Position numbers and translations under genes: made by a program
From: Minisyncoccus sp041663305
Lineage (GTDB): Bacteria; Patescibacteriota; Minisyncoccia; Minisyncoccales; Minisyncoccaceae
NCBI GenBank assembly: GCA_041663305.1
Contig: JBAYMT010000001.1
Coordinates: 151,925 to 215,924, forward strand
Direction of reading: 5' to 3'
DNA length: 64,000 bases
Notes under the pieces: model-generated
What the model was told of the DNA's origin: nothing
The model's database searches: none
The model's input: the letters and a program-made list of their open reading frames with translations, nothing else
In this document: piece after piece, positions 42,272 through 50,351 of the stretch
Position numbering within the stretch: position 1 is the first letter of the stretch
Layout: each line of letters opens with the position of its first letter

Positions 42272-43010
42272 CTCTGCCCTATTATATCTTTTTTTAGCTG
42301 TTTTGCCTGGACTCCTATGGCTTTCCTTTTTTATAAAAAGGGATAATCTTCCCGAGCCGAAAATAGAAATTTTTAAGGTTCTTTATTTTGGAATCATGGT
42401 GGTCTTACTTGCAGTGTTGATTGAGAAGCAAATGTTGAGAAATATCGACTTAAGTTCTCCTAATGCAATATATCTGCTTGATTCCCAAAATAAACCCAAC
42501 TTGCTTTTTTATGGAATAAAATACCTTTTTATTGTTGGGACAATAGAAGAAATATTAAAATACTTTGTTGTAAGGTTTATTATTTTGAAAAAATCGTGCA
42601 TAGATGAGCCGATTGACCTGCCGATATATATGATAACGGCAGCAATAGGTTTTGCTATTGGAGAAAACATATTACTATTGTTTTTTGCAAATCCGCTTAA
42701 TGCTCCTGGTGTAGCCATTGCCAGATTTATAGGGGCAAACTTATTGCACATTGTTTGTAGCGCAATTATAGGAATTTCTTTGGCAATGTCTTATTACTAT
42801 TTAAAAAAACGGTATTTGATCTTATTTTTAGGTTTTGTACTAAGTGTAGCAGCTCATGCGCTTTTTGATATTTGCTTGCAGTTGTTTATAATGAATGAAA
42901 ATAGTATAATTATCCTAGCCCCATATATATTGACTGGAACTTTGTCTATACTTGTCTTGTTTGGACTTAGGGCTGTTAAAAAAATGAAAGGAGTCTGCAA
43001 AATAAATTAA
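42261..43010 (+). CDS. PrsW-family intramembrane protease
   Basis: 249 aa, about eight helices. The family motifs are present: paired Glu in FIVGTIEEILKYFVVRF, GFAIGENILLL, and a terminal His/Asp in SVAAHALFDICLQL. PrsW cleaves membrane-anchored anti-sigma factors in Bacillus; the substrate here is unknown. Starts inside the 3' end of tsaD (11-bp overlap) and is followed 23 bp later by hsp20. Confidence 0.8.
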   Translation: MEYSSALLYLFLAVLPGLLWLSFFIKRDNLPEPKIEIFKVLYFGIMVVLLAVLIEKQMLRNIDLSSPNAIYLLDSQNKPNLLFYGIKYLFIVGTIEEILKYFVVRFIILKKSCIDEPIDLPIYMITAAIGFAIGENILLLFFANPLNAPGVAIARFIGANLLHIVCSAIIGISLAMSYYYLKKRYLILFLGFVLSVAAHALFDICLQLFIMNENSIIILAPYILTGTLSILVLFGLRAVKKMKGVCKIN

Positions 43011-43033
43011 TTAAGTAAATCACTAAAAATAAT

Positions 43034-43666
43034 ATGTTTTCCAAACGAAAAATAGAAAAAGAAGTTATTAAAGATGAAAACTATGGAGAAGAATCCGAAT
43101 GGACAACAGAAGAAGGAAGATTGGTGGTTGATGTATACGAAACGGAAAAAGACTTGGTAATCCAAGCGGCTATTGCTGGAATAAAAACTGAGGAACTGGA
43201 TATTTCTCTTGAAAACGATATGATGATAATAAAGGGAGAAAGAATTGATCCAAATACTTCAAAGAATAAAAAATACTTTATTAGAGAGTGTTATTTTGGA
43301 GCTTTTTCGAGAGAGATAATACTTCCCCGAGAAATAGATACTTCAAAAATAAAAGCTGAAATAAAAGATGGCATTTTGACTATTAAGATGCCAAAAATTG
43401 AGAGAGCGAAAAACAAAAGGATAAGCCTTGGTGAAACAAGAACAAAAGAAGAAAACTATGAAAACGAAAACGAAGAAAGTGAAGAGGAAGATGAAGAAGA
43501 AATTTTAGAGGAAAAACAGGCAAAGCGAAAATCTGCTTCAAAGCCTAAAAAGAAAAAAGAAATGATTTATGAGGATGAAGACGATATGGAAAGAGAGGAA
43601 AAGGAATATGATTATGCTGATGAAGACGAAGACCACAGCGACGATGATGACGACGAAGAAAAATAA
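43034..43666 (+). CDS. Hsp20/alpha-crystallin chaperone with long acidic tail
   Basis: 210 aa. Alpha-crystallin domain at about residues 27-135 (GRLVVDVYETEKDLVIQAAI, then FGAFSREIILPREIDTSKIK). The C-terminal 65 residues are extremely acidic with a lysine patch (KKKKEMIYEDEDD, then DEDEDHSDDDDDEEK), far longer than normal. ATP-independent holdase. The tail may raise solubility or bind basic partners (inference). Likely co-transcribed with tsaD-prsW. Confidence 0.85.
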   Translation: MFSKRKIEKEVIKDENYGEESEWTTEEGRLVVDVYETEKDLVIQAAIAGIKTEELDISLENDMMIIKGERIDPNTSKNKKYFIRECYFGAFSREIILPREIDTSKIKAEIKDGILTIKMPKIERAKNKRISLGETRTKEENYENENEESEEEDEEEILEEKQAKRKSASKPKKKKEMIYEDEDDMEREEKEYDYADEDEDHSDDDDDEEK

Positions 43667-43668
43667 AT

Positions 43669-43694
43669 AACAGGGCCTGCGGGGCTCTGTTTTA
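43669..43694 (+). terminator. Intrinsic terminator of tsaD-prsW-hsp20
   Basis: AACAGGGCC-TGC-GGGGCTCTGTT hairpin followed by TTATTATTT. Confidence 0.75.
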
Positions 43695-43868
43695 TTATTT
43701 CTCGCCTGAATGCTACGGGCTAAAGTCCAGCAGAAAGGCAGCCCGTAGTGAAGCGGAGAAAACAAATAAAACCACAAAATTTATGATACTGACCCCGGGC
43801 AGTTAAAAACACATAAAATTTTGAGTCCGCTTTAGGGCCATGGGTGTTAGTCCATGGATTTCTATTTT
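43691..43868 (+). mobile_element. Stop-codon-abutting repeat family M, copy 2
   Basis: Plus: TTATTATTTCTCGCC..TGCTACGGGCTAAAGTCC...GAAGCGGAG...CACAAAATTTTATGATACTG...CATAAAATTTTGAGTCCGC...CCATGGGTGTTAGTCCATGG, then GATTTCTATT. The last bases include the rc of the TAG stop of the gene at 43862. Inverted relative to copy 1. Confidence 0.7.
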
Positions 43869-44719
43869 GTTTGAAAATTATTGATGATAATGTCGTCTAT
43901 CAGGTATTTACCGTTTATAAACCTTATCTTGAAGATGTAATTCCAATAGCCTATTTCATTTTTTTCTTCGTTAAAATAGGCGTATACCTTTACTGGAACT
44001 TGATAATAATCATCGTCTAAATATTTACTATTTTCTATAAATTCGTACCTTCCGATACTTCCCTCTCGATTTAAATTGAATTTTTTTGAATCATAGTTGT
44101 TCAAAAAATCAGCACTCAACACTTCTCTTGCCGTGCTAAATTTATTTTCTTTTTGAGCAGTTATGAATATGCTGATTGTTTTACGAATTTTTTCAATATC
44201 GGATTTTGTTGATCCTTGGAAGTCTATAATGCTCTTTGTTAAAGCTTCATAAACGTTTGTAATGTCCTCCTCACTACTATATGTATAAATTGGCAGCATT
44301 ATAATACCATATCCCCCGATCAAGCATTTCACCATTTTATAGTCTTCACAATTATTTTGATTGTTTCCGATTGCAATAAAATCATTTTCATTCTTCTTGT
44401 TTTGCGGGTATGCCGTAACTCCAGTAAGACCCCCTTTTTCATTGTATTGTTTTTTGACTATCCAGTCTGATCTATATTTAAATCGGTAACCATTCCATTC
44501 ATCGACGATATAAGTGTTATATGTTTGTATTCTATTATTACCTGTGACAGTCATAACAACAGCTTTTTCTTCTTCCTTTTTTTCTTTCTTGGTATAAACC
44601 GTTTTTGGGCTACTGGTAGTAAGTAGCATTATGATAACAAAAAAACCAATAACAACAGCTATGATGATTACAAATTTAAATATTTTTGATTTCGATGATG
44701 GTTTTCCTTCGGGTTCCAT
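43862..44719 (-). CDS. Hypothetical single-pass membrane protein
   Basis: 285 aa. One N-terminal helix (FKFVIIIAVVIGFFVIIMLL, about 15-35) and an extracytoplasmic domain. Residues about 65-165 contain YIVDEWNGYRFKYRSDWIVKKQYNEKGG, which looks PsbP/lipoprotein-like; residues about 180-285 resemble an NTF2/Mce-associated fold (ISIFITAQKENKFSTAREVL, ISIGRYEFI-like strands). No sure family. Its TAG stop lies within repeat copy M2. Confidence 0.6.
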   Translation of the reverse strand: MEPEGKPSSKSKIFKFVIIIAVVIGFFVIIMLLTTSSPKTVYTKKEKKEEEKAVVMTVTGNNRIQTYNTYIVDEWNGYRFKYRSDWIVKKQYNEKGGLTGVTAYPQNKKNENDFIAIGNNQNNCEDYKMVKCLIGGYGIIMLPIYTYSSEEDITNVYEALTKSIIDFQGSTKSDIEKIRKTISIFITAQKENKFSTAREVLSADFLNNYDSKKFNLNREGSIGRYEFIENSKYLDDDYYQVPVKVYAYFNEEKNEIGYWNYIFKIRFINGKYLIDDIIINNFQTK

Positions 44720-44836
44720 TTTATTGTGTGAATTATATCACGAGACGTTATCATGTTCAAATTTATCCAAATTGACATTACATCTTAATATGATATATTT
44801 ATAAAAGTATTAACTACATTCATTGACATTGACCAA

Positions 44837-44895
44837 AATGGCGGGAACAAGTAGACGTGAGCCTCAGGAGCAATGCGCAAGAGCGTGAGGGTATC
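44837..44895 (+). pseudogene. Degraded tRNA-Leu(TAG) copy 1
   Basis: ATGGCGGGAACAAGTAGACG, then TGAGCCTCAGGAGCAATGCG and GCGTGAGGG align to tRNA-Leu(TAG) at 45103-45184 with many substitutions. The acceptor stem is lost and the T-arm truncated. Confidence 0.65.
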
Positions 44896-44926
44896 TCGCT
44901 TCGCGAACACATTATTAATACACCTG

Positions 44927-45082
44927 AACAGGGTGGCGGAAACAAGCAGACGTGAGCCTTAGGAGCATATGTCGCAAGGGTTTATTTATAGAATATAAAT
45001 AAACGGCGGAGGGCTGACTGAGCCCGAGACGGGCCTGAGGAAAATTCTAGTAAGAATTTATCCGAAGGTGAGGGTTCAAATC
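44927..45082 (+). pseudogene. Degraded tRNA-Leu(TAG) copy 2, interrupted by element E7
   Basis: GGGTGGCGGAAACAAGCAGA, then GCCTTAGGAGCATATGTCGC matches the D-arm to variable-arm part of tRNA-Leu(TAG). It is then interrupted by E7 and resumes with AAGGTGAGGGTTCAAATC, the T-arm. The acceptor ends are lost. Shows the element located exactly between variable arm and T-arm. Confidence 0.65.
44980..45082 (+). mobile_element. tRNA-associated structured element, copy E7 (inside a tRNA-Leu remnant)
   Basis: AT hairpin GTTTATTTATA/TATAAATAAAC, then GGCGGA, hairpin GGGCT-GACTG-AGCCC, then GCCT-GA-GGA/TCC-GA-AGGT with inner AAATTCT-AGTA-AGAATTT and a bulged A. Ends directly in GAGGGTTCAAATC, the tRNA-Leu T-arm. 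Confidence 0.75.
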
Positions 45083-45102
45083 AGTAAAAATTGAATATCC
45101 AT

Positions 45103-45184
45103 GCCGAGGTGGCGGAACTGGCAGACGCGTATGCCTTAGGAGCATATGTCGCAAGGCGTGAGGGTTCAAATCCCTCCTTCGGCA
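45103..45184 (+). tRNA. tRNA-Leu(TAG)
   Basis: Acceptor GCCGAGG/CCTTCGGC, anticodon loop CTTAGGA giving TAG, long variable arm, T-loop TTCAAAT. CCA not encoded. Two degraded copies precede it and element E8 follows. Confidence 0.95.
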
Positions 45185-45210
45185 CAGAGGATCCCCTTTT
45201 AGGGGATTTT
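45167..45210 (+). repeat. tRNA-Leu 3' end plus terminator, proximal copy of a 44-bp direct repeat
   Basis: Identical to 45302-45345: CAAATCCCTCCTTCGGCA, then the GATCCCC-TTTT-GGGGATTTT terminator. The two copies flank element E8. Confidence 0.85.
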
Positions 45211-45221
45211 GTTTTGAAGAT

Positions 45222-45319
45222 GAAGGAGGGATTTGAAGGCGCAGGACTGTCTGAGTCCGAGCCAGGTCTCGAAAAAATTTCAGCAGAAATTTATTGAGAG
45301 ACAAATCCCTCCTTCGGCA
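45222..45319 (+). mobile_element. tRNA-associated structured element, copy E8 (tRNA-Leu(TAG))
   Basis: 5' arm GAAGGAGGGATTTG is the exact reverse complement of the tRNA 3' end, and 3' arm CAAATCCCTCCTTC is a direct copy. Core: GGC/GCC, GCA/GA loop, hairpin GGACT-GTCTG-AGTCC, stem GTCTC/GAGAC with inner AAATTTC-AGCA-GAAATTT and a bulged A. The best-preserved full unit. Confidence 0.8.
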
Positions 45320-45345
45320 CAGAGGATCCCCTTTTAGGGGATTTT
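45302..45345 (+). repeat. tRNA-Leu 3' end plus terminator, distal copy of the 44-bp direct repeat
   Basis: Perfect copy of 45167-45210, placed at the 3' side of element E8. Only the T-arm/acceptor half of the tRNA and its terminator are duplicated. Confidence 0.85.
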
Positions 45346-45349
45346 TTAT

Positions 45350-45530
45350 GGTTAAGGATTGGTAATTAGTAATTCGTAACCAGTGCATTGAAGCTTACTT
45401 CGTAAGCTTAAAGATATTTTAAGAGATTGCTTCCTTCTTCGTTAAAGCTATGAAGGACAGGTCGTCGCTTTACTCCTCGCAATGACAAACCTAAAAAAAG
45501 ATAGATTCCCAACTGGGTCTTTGAAGATAT
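45350..45530. repeat. AATTnGTA repeat plus AGATTGC...GCAATGACA block (copy 4)
   Basis: ggtaattagtaattcgtaac followed by gaagcttacttcgtaagctt and gagattgcttccttcttcgt, then ctcctcgcaatgacaaac. Same layout as 10840-10980: tandem heptamers, small hairpin, then an inverted GATTGC/GCAATGACA segment. Confidence 0.6.
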
Positions 45531-45575
45531 GCGAGAATGATTAGCGCATGGCTTAAAAATAAGTGCTGTAAAATC

Positions 45576-45603
45576 GAAAAAACAGGGCCTTAGCCCTGTT
45601 TTC
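45576..45603 (-). terminator. Intrinsic terminator of the pilin cluster
   Basis: ACAGGGC-TAAG-GCCCTGT followed by TTTTTTCG on the minus strand, 15 bp after the last pilin gene. Confidence 0.85.
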
Positions 45604-45617
45604 TTTAGTATTTTGAA

Positions 45618-46100
45618 TTAGACTCCCATTACCAATTTAACCACAGTTGGAAGAGCTCTTGAGAAGAAAGCGACAGCAATGCCGATAGCAGCATACATTA
45701 GCAAGTTCCTTCCTGTTGTTGCTTTTGCTGGATCTGCTCCTGCCATAACAAAATTGTATGCACCGTAAATAATCATTAATGCAGAAATTGTCATCAAGCC
45801 GATAAATATCCAGTCTGTAAGATTAAAGACCGCGCTTAAAAGACAACAGGCACCACAATTACCTTCGTTGTTGCTATAGGGACATGCAACTTTGTCGGTA
45901 ATCGTATCGGGAGCCAAACTTCCATCAAGTGCAGTATATCCGCAACTAACTTCCATATTGGCCAATCTGGAAACGTTTGCAGGACTGATAATACATCTAT
46001 CCAATGCAGCTGTTCCGCTAGCAGCACTTGCAATGATAGGCGCACTTACTAGAAAAGAAAATGCAATTATTGCCAGCACTGATAAAATTTTGTTTTTCAT
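45618..46100 (-). CDS. T4SS-type pilin paralog, Cys-rich (4 of 4)
   Basis: 160 aa. Signal peptide (AIIAFSFLVSAPIIASAASG), a Cys-rich insert (six Cys; CGYTALDG...CPYSNNEGNCGACCLL), then the shared two-helix pilin core DWIFIGLMTISALMIIYGAYNFVMAGADPAKATTGRNLLMYAAIGIAVAF. The core matches VirB2/TrbC-like pilins. The Cys-rich insert is unique among the four copies and may form disulfides outside the cell. Confidence 0.75.
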   Translation of the reverse strand: MKNKILSVLAIIAFSFLVSAPIIASAASGTAALDRCIISPANVSRLANMEVSCGYTALDGSLAPDTITDKVACPYSNNEGNCGACCLLSAVFNLTDWIFIGLMTISALMIIYGAYNFVMAGADPAKATTGRNLLMYAAIGIAVAFFSRALPTVVKLVMGV

Positions 46101-46129
46101 ATTTTTCTTTGTTTTATTTTTTAATAAAA

Positions 46130-46447
46130 TTAATTTCCTAGATTTACTACATTAGTTACTATCAATCCTGCTGCCAATACAACTATCAATCCTAGGATGG
46201 CTGCTTTTACAATTGCCTTTCCAAGATCAACTTTTTTTGTGTCTCCACCAGCCGTCATCCATACTATTCCCCCTATTATTATAACCAGCAAACAAAGCCC
46301 GCCGATTATTGTAAATAGTTTGCTTATTATGCTTTCGATAATTGCAGCTAAATCTTTTGACCATGCACCGTCGGCAAAACATATTCCTGCAGTAAACACA
46401 AATACAGCTGTTAGGATGTATATTATTTGGGAATATTTTTTAATCAT
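46130..46447 (-). CDS. T4SS-type pilin paralog (3 of 4)
   Basis: 105 aa. Signal segment YILTAVFVFTAGICFA, then LFTIIGGLCLLVIIIGGIVWMTAGGDTKKVDLGKAIVKAAILGLIVVLAAGLIVTNVV: two helices with the conserved MTAGGDTKK loop of T4SS pilins. Co-directional with its paralogs at short spacing; exported pilus or conjugation-like subunit (inference). Confidence 0.8.
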   Translation of the reverse strand: MIKKYSQIIYILTAVFVFTAGICFADGAWSKDLAAIIESIISKLFTIIGGLCLLVIIIGGIVWMTAGGDTKKVDLGKAIVKAAILGLIVVLAAGLIVTNVVNLGN

Positions 46448-46452
46448 ATGGA

Positions 46453-46815
46453 CTAAGCACCAAGATTAGCAACAAAGGTCATTAACATACCAGCTGCTAA
46501 TACAATTGCCAAACCTATTAAAGCAAACTTTACAATGCCTTTGCCCGTTTTTGTTTGGCTTTCATTATCTCCTGCGGTCATATAGACGATACCGCCGATA
46601 ATAATCATTAATATACATAAAGGAGCGGCCCATGTAAATATTAGACCCGCTAGTTCTGAAAGAAACACGTCTACACTCATACTACTCCATTGAGTAACCT
46701 TTGGAACACTAATAGATGTCTTTGCAGCTGAAGCAATATTTGGAAGAATCGCTAGCGCTGCAATTATTAAAGAAAAAAATGTATTAGCCAATGATTTTTT
46801 GATATTTTTACTCAT
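46453..46815 (-). CDS. T4SS-type pilin paralog (2 of 4)
   Basis: 120 aa. Signal peptide (TFFSLIIAALAILPNIASA), core LCILMIIIGGIVYMTAGDNESQTKTGKGIVKFALIGLAIVLAAGMLMTFV. Five bp separate it from the next paralog. The C-terminal segment is nearly superimposable on that of 46130-46447. Confidence 0.8.
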   Translation of the reverse strand: MSKNIKKSLANTFFSLIIAALAILPNIASAAKTSISVPKVTQWSSMSVDVFLSELAGLIFTWAAPLCILMIIIGGIVYMTAGDNESQTKTGKGIVKFALIGLAIVLAAGMLMTFVANLGA

Positions 46816-46836
46816 ATTTTTTATTTACAATTATTA

Positions 46837-47211
46837 TTAATCACAAGTTGTAATACTACCACCAAGAATTGGTTCTAACATTGAAACAATAAATGCAAAG
46901 ATAGCTTTTGAGGATAAGATAACTATCATACCCAGAACAGCATAAGTTATTGCATTTCGTGCTTCAGTAATTTTACTACTATCTCCCATTGATGTAATCC
47001 ATTTTAATCCTGCCAAAACGATTACTAATGTCAGGATCGGAACACCAATATATATTAGGCCATCAAAAATTATACACAGCAAACTTGGCAGATCGTCGAT
47101 ATTTAGGGGGTTAAAAATAACAGCACTACTACCGGCTATTGCCCTGCCGACTAAACTAACTGCCAAAACTGACACGGTAAGCAATGAAGCAATTAATTCA
47201 TTCTTTTTCAT
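46837..47211 (-). CDS. T4SS-type pilin paralog (1 of 4)
   Basis: 124 aa. Signal segment LIASLLTVSVLAVSLVGRAIAG, then IDDLPSLLCIIFDGLIYIGVPILTLVIVLAGLKWITSMGDSSKITEARNAITYAVLGMIVIL: the same two-helix plan with loop SMGDSSKITEARN. First of the array. No VirB4/VirB6 genes are present in this window. Confidence 0.8.
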   Translation of the reverse strand: MKKNELIASLLTVSVLAVSLVGRAIAGSSAVIFNPLNIDDLPSLLCIIFDGLIYIGVPILTLVIVLAGLKWITSMGDSSKITEARNAITYAVLGMIVILSSKAIFAFIVSMLEPILGGSITTCD

Positions 47212-47232
47212 AAAATAAATATAAAATGATTC

Positions 47233-47754
47233 TTATTTCTTAAAGATTAATCCTCTATGATAATGACCTGCATCAAATTCTTTTTCAAGAGTGTATCCTT
47301 TGCCAAGGATAATTCTTTTTATTTCTTCAAATCTTACTAGATTTTCTTTAATTCCCATTGGATTATTATCTTTCCAATCGGCAATAAGCATCATTCCTCC
47401 CTTTTTCAAAATGCGATCCGCTTCCCTCAAAATTAGTTCGCTATTATCTGTCTGGAACAATATATTGATAATAAGAACTAGATCCACTTCGTTATTATTG
47501 ATAATTTTAACACCTTTCTCTATATCTGACAATATTATTTTGATGTTATTGACGTTTTGCCTGCTTGCGTTCGCTTTTAAAAATGACAGTGGCTCTTCTA
47601 GTATATCTACAGCATAAACCATTCCCGATGGTATCATTTTTGCAAGAGGTATTGTCCAGCCACCCGCTCCGCAACCAAAATCACAAGCAGTTTCGGTAGG
47701 CTTTAACGCTAAGGTTTTTAAGATTTCTTGAGGGTCTAAAAATTCATTTTGCAT
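47233..47754 (-). CDS. SAM-dependent methyltransferase (class I)
   Basis: 173 aa. Rossmann motif I DFGCGAGGWTIPLAKMIPSG, motif II VYAVDIL, and the post-motif DLVLIINILFQTDNSELILREADRILKKGGMMLIADWK, as in UbiE/Methyltransf_31 enzymes. Short, with no accessory domain, so the substrate is unknown. Lies between gyrA and the pilin array on the same strand; co-transcription with gyrA is possible. Confidence 0.75.
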   Translation of the reverse strand: MQNEFLDPQEILKTLALKPTETACDFGCGAGGWTIPLAKMIPSGMVYAVDILEEPLSFLKANASRQNVNNIKIILSDIEKGVKIINNNEVDLVLIINILFQTDNSELILREADRILKKGGMMLIADWKDNNPMGIKENLVRFEEIKRIILGKGYTLEKEFDAGHYHRGLIFKK

Positions 47755-47789
47755 AAGTTTTTTGTTTTTTTATTTAGCAAAACAATGAA

Positions 47790-47809
47790 GGCTCGCCAAA
47801 AAGCGAGCC
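47790..47809 (-). terminator. Stem-loop after gyrA
   Basis: GGCTCGC-TTTTT-GGCGAGCC stem with TTCATTGTTTT tail on the minus strand, directly after the gyrA stop. The tail is weak, so read-through into the methyltransferase gene is possible. Confidence 0.6.
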
Positions 47810-47814
47810 GTTCC

Positions 47815-50331
47815 CTATTCTTCTTCATCCTCATCATCAATAATGTCTTCTATTTTTTGATGAGCAAGGCAAGCGGCTGAAGCAACCTTATCACCTTCTT
47901 TTATTCTCATAATCCTTACGCCCTGAGTATCTCTTCCAAGTTTTGGAATGCTTGAGATCTTGGTTCTAATCGTTTGTCCTTTTTGAGATATTACTATCAA
48001 GTCTTCCTGTTCTTGGATGATTTCTATTTTTACAATTGATCCGGTTTTGGTTGTAACTTTAGCAGTCTTTACCCCTGATCCACCTCTTCCTTGTCTCTTG
48101 TATTCAGAAACTGAAGTTAGCTTTCCAAAACCATTTTCCATTAAAACTAGAAGGTATGATTTTTCTTTAGATTTTTCTTTTCGAACAACCTGCATACCGA
48201 TAACGCAATCTCCTTTCTTCAAGGCAATTCCTTTTATGCCGGCAGCAGTTCTTCCCATTGCTCTAACTTCTTTTTCGGCAAATTTGATTGATTGTCCTTC
48301 TCTGGTAACCAAGATGATATCATCGCCATCTCCTATCTTTTGAACTCCGCATAGTGAATCATCTTTCTTAAGCCCGATCGCAATCAAGCCGTTTCTTCTT
48401 ACATTTTCAAAGTCTTTAAGAGGAGTCTTTTTGACAATTCCGTTTTTGGTAGCCATAAAGAGATATTTTACTTCGCCGTCTTTTCTATCTTCTTTACTCA
48501 AGGGCAAGACCGATAATATCTTGTCACTTGATGAAACCTCTAGGAAATTCATAATACCCCTGCCTTTGTTTGACCTCTGCCCTTCAGGAATTTCATAAAC
48601 CTTTGTCTGGAATGCTTTTCCCGAATCGGTGAAGAAGAATATCGAATCGTGGGTTTGAGCAATAATGAAGTGGTGAACTTCATCGTCATCGGCTGTTTTC
48701 ATTGCAAGAGACCCTTGTCCTCCTCTGTTTTGTTTTTTGTATTCTGACGGATTCATTCTTTTGATAAATCCTCCGGCAGTCAGAGTGACAATAGTATCTT
48801 CAAGTGGAACCAAGTCTTCTTCCGATATATTTTCTGGGCTGTGTTTTACGATTGCTGTTTTTCTTTCATCTCCATAAGTATCAAGCTCAAACTGGATTTC
48901 TTTTTTCATTACCTTTTTCTGTTCGGCTTTGCTTTCAAGTATTTTAGTGTATTCCTTAACCAGTTTTAACTTTTCCGCTAATTCATCTTCTACTTTCTGT
49001 TTTTCAAGCTTTGCCAATTGGTGAAGCCTTATTTCTAGGATTGCTTCTGCTTGGATCAATGTTAGTTTGAATTTTTTGGATAAATTAACTTTGGCATCTT
49101 CTTTGTCTTTGGATTTTTTAATAGTTTCAATAACCGCATCAATATGGTCTAGGGCAATCATTAATCCTTCTAAAATATGGGCTCTTTCTTTTGCTTTTTC
49201 TAAATCGTGTTTTGTTCTTCTTACAACAACATTCTGTTTGTGAATGAGGTAGTATTCTAAAACTTCCTTAAGGTTAAGAATTCTTGGCTCAATACCATCA
49301 ACCAAAGCAAGCATATTAAGATGATACATCCTTTGGAGGTCGGTGTATTTGTATAAAGAATTCAAGATTTTTTTCGGAATTCCTCCTTTTTGAAGATCAA
49401 TTGCGATTCTCATTCCATCTTTGTCTGATTCGTCTCTGATATCTTTAATCCCGTCTATTCTCTTGTTTTGAACAAGGTTTGCCAGTTGTGTTATAAGGTT
49501 TGACTTATCTACCTGAAAAGGTATTTCGTTGATAATGATTTGAGAGCCTTTTCCTTCTTTTTCTATAATATCAACTTTTCCACGCATTAAAAATGCTCCC
49601 TTTCCTTGTGAGTACGCGGCTAAAATTGCTTTTTGATCAAAGATAATTCCTCGAGTCGGAAAGTCCGGCCCTTTAATAAATTTGAAAATGTCTTCTATCT
49701 CTGCTTTTGGATTGTCTATCAAGTGAATAAGAGCGTTTCCGATTTCTGTGAGATTGTGGGGAGGAATATTGGTTGCCATACCAACAGCAATACCCGTTGA
49801 TCCGTTTAATAGCAATCCTGGCAAAGGAGCTGGAAGTACGGTTGGTTCTTTTCTTGTTCCATCGTAGTTATCAATAAAATCAACTGTCCCCTTTTCTATA
49901 TCTTGAAGCATTTCTTCTCCAACTTTTGACATCTTTGCCTCGGTATACCTTTGAGCAGCTGGTGGATCTCCATCAATTGAACCAAAGTTTCCTTGTCCTT
50001 TGACTAAAGGATACCTAAGTGAAAAATCTTGGGCCATTCTAACCATGGCAAGATACACAGCAGCGTCTCCATGCGGGTGATATTTTCCTAAAACTTCTCC
50101 AGTAACTGCAGCTGATTTTCTGTATTTTGCATCAGACCTAACTCCCATATCATACATGGCGTACAATATCCTTCTTTGAACCGGCTTTAGTCCATCTCTA
50201 ACATCAGGTAAAGCTCTTGAAACAATAACAGACATTGCATAATCAATATAGCTTTCCCTCATTTCGGTAGAAATCTCTCTTTCTACGACATTCCCTATTG
50301 TTGAAATTATTTCTTCTTGTTTTTTAGCCAT
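47815..50331 (-). CDS. gyrA: DNA gyrase subunit A
   Basis: 838 aa. SYIDYAMSVIVSRALPDVRDGLKPVQRR-type start, catalytic Tyr129 (PPAAQRYTEAKMS), six beta-pinwheel blades and a GyrA-box QNRGGQG near residue 535, which marks gyrase rather than topoisomerase IV. In the quinolone-resistance region the E. coli Ser83 and Asp87 positions are Ala and Leu (GDAAVYLAMVRMAQ). Acidic C-terminus EDIIDDEDEEE. Negatively supercoils DNA with GyrB, which is not in this window. Confidence 0.95.
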   Translation of the reverse strand: MAKKQEEIISTIGNVVEREISTEMRESYIDYAMSVIVSRALPDVRDGLKPVQRRILYAMYDMGVRSDAKYRKSAAVTGEVLGKYHPHGDAAVYLAMVRMAQDFSLRYPLVKGQGNFGSIDGDPPAAQRYTEAKMSKVGEEMLQDIEKGTVDFIDNYDGTRKEPTVLPAPLPGLLLNGSTGIAVGMATNIPPHNLTEIGNALIHLIDNPKAEIEDIFKFIKGPDFPTRGIIFDQKAILAAYSQGKGAFLMRGKVDIIEKEGKGSQIIINEIPFQVDKSNLITQLANLVQNKRIDGIKDIRDESDKDGMRIAIDLQKGGIPKKILNSLYKYTDLQRMYHLNMLALVDGIEPRILNLKEVLEYYLIHKQNVVVRRTKHDLEKAKERAHILEGLMIALDHIDAVIETIKKSKDKEDAKVNLSKKFKLTLIQAEAILEIRLHQLAKLEKQKVEDELAEKLKLVKEYTKILESKAEQKKVMKKEIQFELDTYGDERKTAIVKHSPENISEEDLVPLEDTIVTLTAGGFIKRMNPSEYKKQNRGGQGSLAMKTADDDEVHHFIIAQTHDSIFFFTDSGKAFQTKVYEIPEGQRSNKGRGIMNFLEVSSSDKILSVLPLSKEDRKDGEVKYLFMATKNGIVKKTPLKDFENVRRNGLIAIGLKKDDSLCGVQKIGDGDDIILVTREGQSIKFAEKEVRAMGRTAAGIKGIALKKGDCVIGMQVVRKEKSKEKSYLLVLMENGFGKLTSVSEYKRQGRGGSGVKTAKVTTKTGSIVKIEIIQEQEDLIVISQKGQTIRTKISSIPKLGRDTQGVRIMRIKEGDKVASAACLAHQKIEDIIDDEDEEE

Positions 50332-50351
50332 TTTTCCTTATCAATAGTTTT

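Noticed and set aside
45047..45388. 113-aa frame with GDPLCRRRDL repeats
   Set aside because: Reads the minus strand of tRNA-Leu and its 44-bp repeat; not a gene.
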